In this document: positions 1-5,263 of the stretch, one piece after another
How the letters are laid out: each line of letters begins with the position of its first letter
Position numbering within the stretch: position 1 is the stretch's first letter
Assembly: GCA_016199325.1 (NCBI GenBank)
Contig: JACQGW010000421.1
Location: 1 to 5,337, forward strand
Length of the DNA: 5,337 nucleotides
DNA from: Chloroflexota bacterium
GTDB taxonomy: Bacteria > Chloroflexota > Dehalococcoidia > JACQGW01
Direction: 5' to 3'
Program-made: the position numbers and the translations under genes
Notes under the pieces: model-generated
What the model saw: the letters and a program-made list of their open reading frames with translations, nothing else
Told to the model about the DNA's origin: nothing
The model's database searches: none

Positions 1-57
1 CCCAATCTACAGGCTGAATAGTTACTCCTGTTCTGGAGTTTGCCCACGTGCGCGCGG

Positions 58-63
58 TACAAT
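58..63 (+). promoter_or_regulatory. -10 box placed for a leaderless rfaE2 transcript
   Basis: TACAAT matches the sigma-70 -10 consensus TATAAT at five of six positions. It ends 6 bases before the GTG at 70, so transcription would begin at or next to that codon. No good -35 hexamer sits 16-18 bp upstream (35-40 reads GGAGTT; TTGCCC at 40-45 is only 12 bp away). The box is flanked by the inverted heptamers GCCCACG (42-48) and CGTGGGC (69-75). The -10 call comes from the sequence; leaderless use is inferred. Confidence 0.45.
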
Positions 64-69
64 GGCGGC

Positions 70-1002
70 GTGGGCAATCTCGTGTCCCTCGAACAGGTGC
101 TTGACCTGCGCCGGCAGTGGCGTGCGGACGGCCGCAAGGTCGTTCTGACCAACGGCTGCTTCGACCTGATCCACGCCGGCCACGTTCGGCACCTGCAGGC
201 CGCCCGGGCGCTCGGCGACCTGCTCGTCGTCGCACTGAACAGCGACGCCTCGGTCCGGCGGATCAAGGGTCCGAAACGGCCGATCGTCCCGTCCGATGAG
301 CGCGCGGAGATCCTCCTCGCCCTCCGCGCCGTCGACTCCATGCTCCTCTTCGACGACGATACCGCCGAGCCGATCGTCGCCGCCGTCCAGCCCGACGTCT
401 ACGTGAAGGGCGCCGACTACGCACCGGAGAGCGGCAAGCCGCTCCCGGAGGCCGCCGTCGTCGCCGGCTACGGCGGCCGGGTCGCCCTCATTCCGCTGGT
501 GGAGGGCCGCTCGACGACGAACGTCATCGCGACCGTTCGTGAGCGGTACGGCCGGACCGATGAGCCGCTCCATCGACAGACGGGAGGCATCCGGAGCATG
601 ATTACCCAGATCGCCACGGTTACCATGTACGTTCGCGACCAGGATGAGGTGCTGAAGTTCTACACCGAGAAGCTGGGCTTCGAGAAGCGGGAAGACGCCA
701 CGTTCGGGCCCGGTTTCCGATGGCTGACGATCGCGCCACCCGGCGGCCAGACGGAGCTCGTGCTGCTGAAGCCGGATCCGAATGTGCTGGGGCCCGAGCT
801 CGCCAGGCGGGCCGAGGCGGAGATCGGCTTCGCGCCCCACCTGGTCCTCTGGGCGGACGACGTCGAGGCCACCTATCGTGCGCTTTCGGCGCGGGGGGTC
901 GAGTTCGTCGAGTCGCCCGCCGTCCAGCCCTGGGGCGGCGTCATGGCGCAGTTTAGAGACCTCTACGGGAACGTCATCGTCCTCCACAGCCCCCGCGACT
1001 GA
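70..1002 (+). CDS. rfaE2: RfaE2/HldE-type ADP-heptose synthase nucleotidyltransferase fused to a VOC-family domain
   Basis: The N-terminal part (residues 1 to about 165 from the GTG at 70) is a cytidylyltransferase-fold domain of the RfaE2/HldE C-terminal type. In that family it transfers AMP from ATP to D-glycero-beta-D-manno-heptose 1-phosphate, giving ADP-heptose for surface glycans in the cytoplasm. Visible signatures are TNGCFD followed by the catalytic HAGH (residues 35-38), the NSDASVRRIKG stretch, VQPDVYVKGADY, and the closing GRSTT (146-150). There is no HldE kinase domain, as is usual for stand-alone RfaE2. After a linker of about 12 residues, a complete VOC domain follows (177-310). 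No stop codon separates the two. The frame is open from a TTG at 40, but GTG 70 is preferred: it gives a typical RfaE2 N-terminus (GNLVSLEQ), follows a -10 box, and marks about where similarity to the downstream relic begins. GTG 82 is another option. The nucleotidyltransferase assignment is firm; the functional meaning of the fusion is not. Confidence 0.85.
   Translation: MGNLVSLEQVLDLRRQWRADGRKVVLTNGCFDLIHAGHVRHLQAARALGDLLVVALNSDASVRRIKGPKRPIVPSDERAEILLALRAVDSMLLFDDDTAEPIVAAVQPDVYVKGADYAPESGKPLPEAAVVAGYGGRVALIPLVEGRSTTNVIATVRERYGRTDEPLHRQTGGIRSMITQIATVTMYVRDQDEVLKFYTEKLGFEKREDATFGPGFRWLTIAPPGGQTELVLLKPDPNVLGPELARRAEAEIGFAPHLVLWADDVEATYRALSARGVEFVESPAVQPWGGVMAQFRDLYGNVIVLHSPRD
598..1002 (+). 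other. VOC (glyoxalase/bleomycin-resistance fold) domain with its own RBS and ATG
   Basis: From ATG 598 the 134 residues read as a full-length stand-alone VOC protein: MITQIATVTMYV, DQDEVLKFYTEKLGF, the second-module core PHLVLWADDVEATYRALSARG, and the hallmark WGGVMAQFRDLYGNVIVL. GGGAGG at 582-587 lies 10 bases before this ATG, so internal initiation could give a separate protein. Of the four usual VOC metal-ligand positions, the first is Gln (residue 180 of the fusion) and the last is Val (304), while Glu229 and His257 remain. A classical glyoxalase I metal site is therefore unlikely and the substrate cannot be named. The domain assignment is confident; whether it is made as a fusion, separately, or both is open. 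Confidence 0.6.
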
Positions 1003-1016
1003 TGTCCACGACAGAC

Positions 1017-1073
1017 CGCCCGACGCGATCTGGTCCGGGTGCCAGGGGCGCCCGGATCAGATCGCGTCGGGCG
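1017..1073. terminator. 27-bp hairpin after the rfaE2-VOC gene
   Basis: The arms 1017-1043 and 1047-1073 pair over 27 bp with two G-U wobbles and a 3-base loop. The stem begins 15 bases after the stop codon at 1000-1002. No T-run follows on either side, so it is not a textbook intrinsic terminator. It could still end or protect the transcript, or be a palindromic repeat element. The hairpin is certain; its role is inferred from position. Confidence 0.5.
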
Positions 1074-1088
1074 ACAGCCGGCGCGGCC

Positions 1089-1137
1089 GCAGGACGTATG
1101 ACGTATGACGCAGGACGTATGACGTATGACGCATGAC
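1089..1137 (+). repeat. Seven tandem heptamers (GYATGAC/GCAGGAC) over the murJ start
   Basis: The tract reads as seven 7-mers in the order GCAGGAC, GTATGAC, GTATGAC, GCAGGAC, GTATGAC, GTATGAC, GCATGAC. Equivalently, a 21-base unit (1089-1109) is repeated exactly at 1110-1130. The AGGA of the second GCAGGAC (1112-1115) and the ATG of the sixth heptamer (1126) form the likely murJ initiation site. The same heptamer recurs on the opposite strand at 4781-4797. Confidence 0.85.
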
Positions 1138-2772
1138 GCCCTGACCCGCTCGCATCGGGGCATAGCCGGCGCGGCGCTGATCCTCATGCTGGGAAACGTC
1201 GCCGGTCGCCTGCTCGGCCTCGTCCGGGAGCAGACGATCGCCGCCCTCTTCGGCCGGACGAGCACGACCGACGCCCTGACCGCCGCCTGGCGCGTGCCGA
1301 CCACGCTGTACGATCTCCTCGTCGGCGGCATGATCTCGGCGGCGCTCGTGCCGGTCTTCGCCGACTACGCCGATCCGGCAAGGACGGCCGAGCTTCGGCG
1401 GCTGGCCGGCGCGGCGCTGGGGCTGGCGCTGTCGGCGCTGACCGTTGCCGCCGTCGCGCTCCTCCTGGTCGCCTCACCGCTGATGGCGCTGGTCAGCCCG
1501 GGACTGGCCGAGCGGGGACCCGGGGTCGAGGCCCAGGCGGCGCTCTTCCTCCGGCTGATGGTGCCGGGGCTGGTCTGTATGGGGCTGGCCGGCCTGCTGA
1601 CGGCCCTCCTGTACGCCCGCCGGCAGTTCGCCGCGCCGGCCTTCGGCGCGGCCGCCTTCAACGCCGGCATCGTCGTCGCGGCCGTGCTCTTGCACGGGTC
1701 GTTGGACGTCGCCAGCCTGGCGGTGGGCCTCGTGCTCGGCGCCGCCGTTCAGCTCGCCCTGACCTGGCTGGGCCTGCGCGACCTGGGGATCCTCCCGCGC
1801 TGGGACCCCGGCCACCCCGGCCTCCGCCAGATCCTCCGGCTCTACCTGCCGGTCGGCCTCGGCCTCCTGGTTTCGGCGGCGGGCGTCGCCGTCGACACGA
1901 ATCTGGCGTCGCGCACGCTGCCGGGCGACCTGACGGCGATGCGGTACGCGACGACGCTCGTCCAGCTCCCGCTGGGCCTCATCGCGACGGCGCTCGGAAC
2001 GGCCATTCTGCCGGCGCTGGCGCGGGCGGACCTCACCCCCCGGCCCCCTCTCCGCCGGCGGAGAGGGGGTGACGAAGGTGGGGGTGTCGAGAATAGGAGT
2101 AAGGGGGTTGACTCAGCGGCCCCGACAGTGGTCGATACCCTGGGCCTTGGCCTGCGGTGGACGATCCTGCTCATCGTGCCGGCGGCGGTCGGCCTGGCTG
2201 TGTTGCGGGAACCGGTCATCCGACTGCTGTTCGAGCGGGGCCAGTTCGGCCCGGTGGACACCGCGCGGACGGCGCTGGCCTTCGCCGCCTACGCGCCCGG
2301 CATCCCGGCGGCCGCCGTCGACCAGATCCTGATCACGGCGTTCTACGCACGGAAAGACACCGTGACGCCGGTCGTGGTCGGGGTCGTCGCCGTCGGCATC
2401 TACCTCGCCGTCGCCCTCACGCTCATCGGGCCGCTTGGGATGGTTGGGCTGGCGGTGGCGAACTCGGCCCAGTGGGTGGGCCATGCCCTGATCATGCTCG
2501 CCCTTGCCGCTCGGGCGGCGGGCAGTCTGCGGGGGTTCCGCCTCGGCGGTGTAACGGCACGGTCCGTCGGCGGCGCCGCGCTGATGGCGCTGGCGGTGAT
2601 GGCGGTGGCGCACTGGCTCCTGCCGCCAGCGCCGGAAACGGTGGTCGGACAGGCGTTCGTGCTGATGGCGTTGGGCGCCCTGGGGATCGCGGTCTATGTC
2701 GGCAGCCTGGCCGCGACCCGTTGCCCGGAGGTGGAAGACGCCTGGCGGCGGTTCGGCGGATTGAGACGGTAG
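1126..2772 (+). CDS. murJ: MurJ (MviN), lipid II flippase
   Basis: MurJ is an integral membrane protein of the MOP exporter superfamily that flips undecaprenyl-linked lipid II to the outer face of the membrane for peptidoglycan synthesis. The product is 548 residues, about 30 longer than usual, and strongly hydrophobic throughout, consistent with about 14 helices. Family signatures are GRLLGLVREQTIAALFG at the first helix (Arg28 and Arg34 match E. coli Arg18 and Arg24), TDALTAAWRVP with Asp49, DLLVGGMISAALVPVFADY, VQLPLGLIATALGTAILPALAR, REPVIRLLFERGQF, and the AFYARKDTVTPV loop. The extra length is a charged segment at residues 302-330, encoded by an inserted palindromic repeat, in the cytoplasmic loop between the predicted eighth and ninth helices. 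ATG 1126 is the first in-frame start after the TGA at 1120-1122, with AGGA 10 bases upstream; both lie in a heptamer repeat. Positions matching E. coli Arg52 and Arg270 are Tyr62 and Thr277. The family call is secure. Confidence 0.93.
   Translation: MTHDALTRSHRGIAGAALILMLGNVAGRLLGLVREQTIAALFGRTSTTDALTAAWRVPTTLYDLLVGGMISAALVPVFADYADPARTAELRRLAGAALGLALSALTVAAVALLLVASPLMALVSPGLAERGPGVEAQAALFLRLMVPGLVCMGLAGLLTALLYARRQFAAPAFGAAAFNAGIVVAAVLLHGSLDVASLAVGLVLGAAVQLALTWLGLRDLGILPRWDPGHPGLRQILRLYLPVGLGLLVSAAGVAVDTNLASRTLPGDLTAMRYATTLVQLPLGLIATALGTAILPALARADLTPRPPLRRRRGGDEGGGVENRSKGVDSAAPTVVDTLGLGLRWTILLIVPAAVGLAVLREPVIRLLFERGQFGPVDTARTALAFAAYAPGIPAAAVDQILITAFYARKDTVTPVVVGVVAVGIYLAVALTLIGPLGMVGLAVANSAQWVGHALIMLALAARAAGSLRGFRLGGVTARSVGGAALMALAVMAVAHWLLPPAPETVVGQAFVLMALGALGIAVYVGSLAATRCPEVEDAWRRFGGLRR
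2031..2115. repeat. Palindromic repeat inserted in frame within murJ
   Basis: The core is a perfect 26-bp palindrome (2044-2069; left arm CCCCCTCTCCGCC, right arm GGCGGAGAGGGGG). It is framed by a second, outer inverted pair, CACCCCC (2034-2040) and GGGGGTG (2080-2086). This form (CCTCACCCCC, GGCCCCCTCTCC, then GGAGAGGGGG and GTGGGGGTG) is the style of dispersed intergenic repeats known in several bacterial groups. Here it is translated without a stop, giving a Pro/Arg/Gly-rich tract with the run LRRRRGG. The right boundary is approximate: coding sequence resembling MurJ resumes near 2116. Confidence 0.75.
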
Positions 2773-2995
2773 TCGCCTTGGCCGCCCTGGCCCGAGGTGC
2801 TGGCGGGCGGGAACTCCTGAACGTCCTGGGAAGCCTGCTGTGGCTCCGCTGAGTGCCCGAGGCGGTGAGGCGGCTCAGTCCGCGCAGCGCTGGCTACAGC
2901 CTGACACCAAAGCGGCGGACAAGCCCCCGTGCGACATCGGCGAATGGAGCACCGCCCACCTTGCCGGACGCACCACCAGAAAAGACCGCGCGAAG

Positions 2996-3024
2996 TTGCT
3001 TCAAAACAGACCGAGATGTATAGT
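2996..3024 (+). promoter_or_regulatory. Sigma-70-like promoter for the copper-protein gene
   Basis: TTGCTT (2996-3001) and TATAGT (3019-3024) are separated by 17 bp, the optimal spacing. The -35 matches TTGACA at four of six positions and the -10 matches TATAAT at five of six. The stretch is locally AT-richer than its surroundings. Transcription would start near 3031, leaving a leader of about 188 bases before the ATG at 3219. Confidence 0.55.
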
Positions 3025-3101
3025 GTTCTGGGGAAGCGGACGGCGGACCTGGCCTACGGCAGGAACCCGCGTGTTCCGGGAGGGGGTAACACCGCTCTCG
3101 G

Positions 3102-3200
3102 TTGGATCGTGAGACCCGATTCACGGCGGGGCGACAGGTGTATGCCACACCGGCGGGGGTGGGGCTGGAGGTGAAGGTCGGCATCCGCGTCCCCGAGTAA
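3102..3200 (+). CDS. Possible 32-codon small ORF in the leader of the copper-protein gene
   Basis: From TTG 3102 to the TAA at 3198-3200 the frame encodes DRETRFTAGRQVYATPAGV followed by GLEVKVGIRVPE. The alternating V/G/charged pattern looks like beta strands, and about four fifths of codons end in G or C, like the real genes nearby. The stop lies just before the GGAGG (3203-3207) of the next gene, which would suit translational coupling. Against it: the start is a TTG, the nearest purine run (3077-3086) is 15 bases away, and the frame is short. It could also be the surviving 3' end of a decayed gene, since an open frame one base out of register (from ATG 3016) covers the preceding sequence. 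No function can be assigned. Confidence 0.25.
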   Translation: MDRETRFTAGRQVYATPAGVGLEVKVGIRVPE

Positions 3201-3218
3201 CTGGAGGGCACAGATACC

Positions 3219-4733
3219 ATGAGCAGATCCCACTGGCTGACAAGCTCGCGCACCCTCTTCACCCTGGTCATGGTCGCCGCACTCGTGTGGCTCGCCGTTC
3301 CTGGCGTCGGGACGGCGATGGCGGCGACGACGAAAGTGGACATCACCAACTTCAACTTCCTGCCCCCGAACCTCGTCGTGCGCGTCGGCGACACCGTCGA
3401 ATGGACGAACCTTGACGCGGCGCCGCACACCGTGACCGTCACCGATGGCCCGGTGAAGTTCGACTCGGGCAATCTGAGTCGCGGACAGAGGTACGCGCAT
3501 ACCTTTGCCCAGCCCGGCACCTACACCTACTACTGTCTCATTCACCCCCGGATGGTTGGCTCGGTCACCGTCCTGGCTGCCGGCCAGCAACCGGCGACGA
3601 CGGCTGCCGTCACGCCCGGGCTGGCTGGCCTGGGCAACGCGGTCGGTCGTGACGCGAAAGCACAGAGCGACCAGATCACCTTCACCATGAGCGACGTGAC
3701 GCCGCCTTCCACCGGTACGGTCTATGAGGGCTGGCTGGTCAGCGACGACGGAGCGACGAAGTGGAGCCTCGGGCCAATCGCGGTCCGTGGCGATCGGCGC
3801 GTCAGCCACACCTTCGCCCATCCGGAGGGGGCGAATCTCCTGGCACTGGGGAACCGGATCGCCATTACCCTGGAGCCCTCGCCGAAGACCGATCCGACGA
3901 AGACCGGTCCGGTCGTGTTCATGGCCGAGATTCCGACTCCGGTCATGGCACACATCCGCCACGTCTCCAGCGCCTGGGCGGCGGCGCCCAACGGGACGGC
4001 CTTCGCGGTCGGCCTGCGCCGGCAGATCGACCTTGCGGCGACTCACGCCCTCCTGGCCGACAACGAGGCGAAGGCCGGAAACATGGCCGGTGCCCGCTGG
4101 CACGCCGAGCACGTCGTCAACATCGTCGAGGGATCGAAGGGCTCGAACTACGGCGACGTCAATCGGGACGGCAGAACCGAGAACCCCGGAGACGGTTTCG
4201 GCGTGCTGGCCTACAACCAGGGCGCCCACGACCATGCCGGATTTGCCGCTGCCCAGTCCGGCGCCTCAGCCGAGACGAAGCTCCACGCCGGCCACGTTCG
4301 CATCGGCGCACAGAACGTGACCGGCTGGACGAGCGCCGCCCGCGATGCAGCGCTCCGGATCCAGTACGCCGGAGACATCGACGAGGCGCGCCGGTTGGTC
4401 GGCGTGATGGTCGATAGCACCCAGGCAGCCAGGCTGGGCAAGGATGCCAATGGGAACGCCCGGATCGAGCTGGCCATCGGCGAGGCGGGTGTTCCCGTCG
4501 TCTACGAGCATGCGCAGAACATGGCCTGGTTCAGCCTCCAGCCGGTCGCCGGCCCAACGGCGCTCCCGTCGCAGTTGCCGCGAACCGGTGATGCCGGAAC
4601 CTTGCTCCTCGCCACGGCCGGGCTTTTCGGTGCCCTGGCCACCGCGGCCGGATTCTGGCTCCGCCGCCGGCAGCCGGCTGCGGTCGTTGCCGAGCGGGGG
4701 AACGCAACCGTTCTCGCCAACCGCAAGCGATAG
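3219..4733 (+). CDS. Secreted blue copper (cupredoxin) protein with RskA-like and His-rich helical domains and LPRTG wall anchor
   Basis: The 504-residue product starts at ATG 3219, 11 bases after GGAGG (3203-3207). Residues 1-36 are a signal peptide (basic N-terminus, hydrophobic core, cleavage near AMA|AT). Residues about 38-119 form a plastocyanin/amicyanin-like domain with a complete type-1 copper site: His70, Cys106, His109 and Met112, where the C-x2-H-x2-M spacing is of amicyanin type. Residues about 145-240 resemble the C-terminal domain of RskA-type anti-sigma factors (YEGWLVSDDG, GDRRVSHTF, RIAITLEP, TGPVV). Residues about 243-440 are mainly helical, with His pairs HIRH, HAEH, HDH and HAGH and two calcium-loop-like motifs at Asp313-Asp325 and Asp409-Glu417. 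LPRTG (453-457) is followed by a hydrophobic helix and RRR, as in sortase substrates. The likely role is extracytoplasmic electron transfer or metal binding at the cell wall. The copper domain and anchor are well supported; the functions of the middle domains are not known. Confidence 0.88.
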   Translation: MSRSHWLTSSRTLFTLVMVAALVWLAVPGVGTAMAATTKVDITNFNFLPPNLVVRVGDTVEWTNLDAAPHTVTVTDGPVKFDSGNLSRGQRYAHTFAQPGTYTYYCLIHPRMVGSVTVLAAGQQPATTAAVTPGLAGLGNAVGRDAKAQSDQITFTMSDVTPPSTGTVYEGWLVSDDGATKWSLGPIAVRGDRRVSHTFAHPEGANLLALGNRIAITLEPSPKTDPTKTGPVVFMAEIPTPVMAHIRHVSSAWAAAPNGTAFAVGLRRQIDLAATHALLADNEAKAGNMAGARWHAEHVVNIVEGSKGSNYGDVNRDGRTENPGDGFGVLAYNQGAHDHAGFAAAQSGASAETKLHAGHVRIGAQNVTGWTSAARDAALRIQYAGDIDEARRLVGVMVDSTQAARLGKDANGNARIELAIGEAGVPVVYEHAQNMAWFSLQPVAGPTALPSQLPRTGDAGTLLLATAGLFGALATAAGFWLRRRQPAAVVAERGNATVLANRKR

Positions 4734-4780
4734 AGGCCGGCCACACTGATGTTGATGGATGCGGCTTGCCGATTTCAGGC

Positions 4781-4798
4781 GTCATGCGTCATGCGTCA
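4781..4798 (-). repeat. Heptamer repeats inverted relative to those at murJ
   Basis: GTCATGC occurs twice in tandem (4781-4787, 4788-4794) and then partly (GTCA, 4795-4798). Its complement GCATGAC is the last heptamer of the tract at 1089-1137. The flanks also agree: read on the - strand, GCATGACGCCTGA here resembles GCATGACGCCCTGA at 1131-1144. Confidence 0.7.
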
Positions 4799-4978
4799 GA
4801 TATCGGCGGGCGCTATCCATAAACACACGGTGGTGTTCCGCCAGCCTGACGTTTGCCGTACCAGGGCCGGATCGGACGCTGGCGGGGCGGCGCTGGCCCA
4901 GGAGCAGTCTGGCTGCGAGAGGTCGATCCGGCTGTCGGTTCCACGAAAGCAGGCGTACGCGCGCTCGCGAGCCAGAAA

Positions 4979-5006
4979 GCCCACGCCGTGATACTGCGGC
5001 GTGGGC
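4979..5006. repeat. 10-bp hairpin (GCCCACGCCG / CGGCGTGGGC)
   Basis: Perfect arms 4979-4988 and 4997-5006 enclose an 8-base loop. The right arm overlaps the start of the rfaE2-like relic. The intact rfaE2 promoter region has a looser equivalent (GCCCACG 42-48, CGTGGGC 69-75). No T-run follows, so terminator function is doubtful. Confidence 0.6.
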
Positions 5007-5111
5007 CATGTGGTTTCCCTCAATCGACTGCCTGACCTGCGTTGATGGTGGCACGAGGACGGTCTGAGGATCGTCCTGACGAACCGCTCCTGCGATCGGA
5101 TCCAGGCCGGC
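4996..5111 (+). pseudogene. Decayed 5' fragment of an rfaE2-like gene
   Basis: Aligned without gaps, 4996-5111 matches 65-180 of this window at 85 of 116 bases (73% by hand count). The frame is kept from the GTG at 5001 (equivalent to GTG 70). The relic reads VGHVVSLNRLPDLR, a TGA stop at 5043-5045, then WWHEDGLRIVLTN followed by RSCDRIQAGS. The catalytic GCFD has become RSCD and HAGH has become QAGS, so no working enzyme is possible. Similarity stops abruptly after 5111. Divergence in all codon positions, the stop, and truncation mark it as an old relic of a paralogue or a related copy. Confidence 0.75.
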
Positions 5112-5194
5112 AGCTCCGGGAGCGAAATTGACCGGCAATGCTGCCGCCGTGATGAAGGTCGACAAATTGATCCGGTACAACCCAGACCAAGGAA

Positions 5195-5263
5195 CCGGGC
5201 GCTGAAGCGCCAACTACGAACCAGCTCACTCCCCCGGCTCGTAGTTGGCGCTTCAGCGCCCGG
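5195..5263. repeat. Perfect 25-bp inverted repeat with nested hairpins
   Basis: Arms 5195-5219 and 5239-5263 are perfect reverse complements around a 19-base spacer. An outer pair AGACC (5184-5188) / GGTCT (5269-5273) extends the stem beyond a short mismatched stretch. Each arm also contains a small hairpin of its own: GGCGC-TGAA-GCGCC at 5198-5211 and GGCGC-TTCA-GCGCC at 5247-5260. The element can thus fold as one long stem or two short ones. It fits a dispersed palindromic repeat of a type I recall from Chloroflexota; a terminator role is less likely, as no gene ends beside it. Confidence 0.8.

Larger units (their letters stand above)
2773..3218. other. Intergenic region between murJ and the copper-protein gene
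   Basis: No protein of 60 residues or more looks genuine here. The + strand open frames at 2840-3112 and 2929-3174 have mixed, Arg-rich composition and resemble no family I know. The first 220 bases show only short chance stems (for example CTGAG 2849-2853 with CTCAG 2874-2878) and no clear murJ terminator. The second half carries a promoter at 2996-3024 and a leader with a possible small ORF. Confidence 0.6.

Noticed and set aside
40..69. TTG at 40 considered as the rfaE2 start
   Set aside because: GGAG (35-38) is only one base before it. The added residues (PTCARYNGG) are not typical of RfaE2, and the -10 box lies within them.
22..987. 321-residue open frame on the - strand
   Set aside because: It is the antisense shadow of the rfaE2-VOC gene, whose + strand product has clear family motifs; the antisense product is Arg/Asp/Gly-rich with no recognisable domain.
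1089..1137. Repeat tract considered as a CRISPR array or as tandem -10 boxes (TATGAC)
   Set aside because: The units are 7 bases with no spacers, so it is not CRISPR. TATGAC is a poor -10 and no -35 is properly spaced.
2840..3112. 90-residue + strand open frame downstream of murJ (and an overlapping 81-residue frame at 2929-3174)
   Set aside because: No family resemblance and no convincing ribosome-binding site. Both frames run through the promoter at 2996-3024, and their compositions look like translated non-coding DNA.
3054..4235. 393-residue open frame on the - strand
   Set aside because: It mirrors the copper-protein gene and its leader, and the product has low-complexity Arg/Val/Gly composition with no motif.
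4838..4885. 8-bp inverted repeat CCGCCAGC/GCTGGCGG considered as a regulatory hairpin
   Set aside because: Short arms around a 32-base loop in GC-rich DNA are expected by chance, and no gene start or end lies beside it.
4782..5213. 143-residue - strand open frame
   Set aside because: It reads antisense through the rfaE2 relic, the hairpin and the heptamers, so its openness is a GC effect and not a gene.
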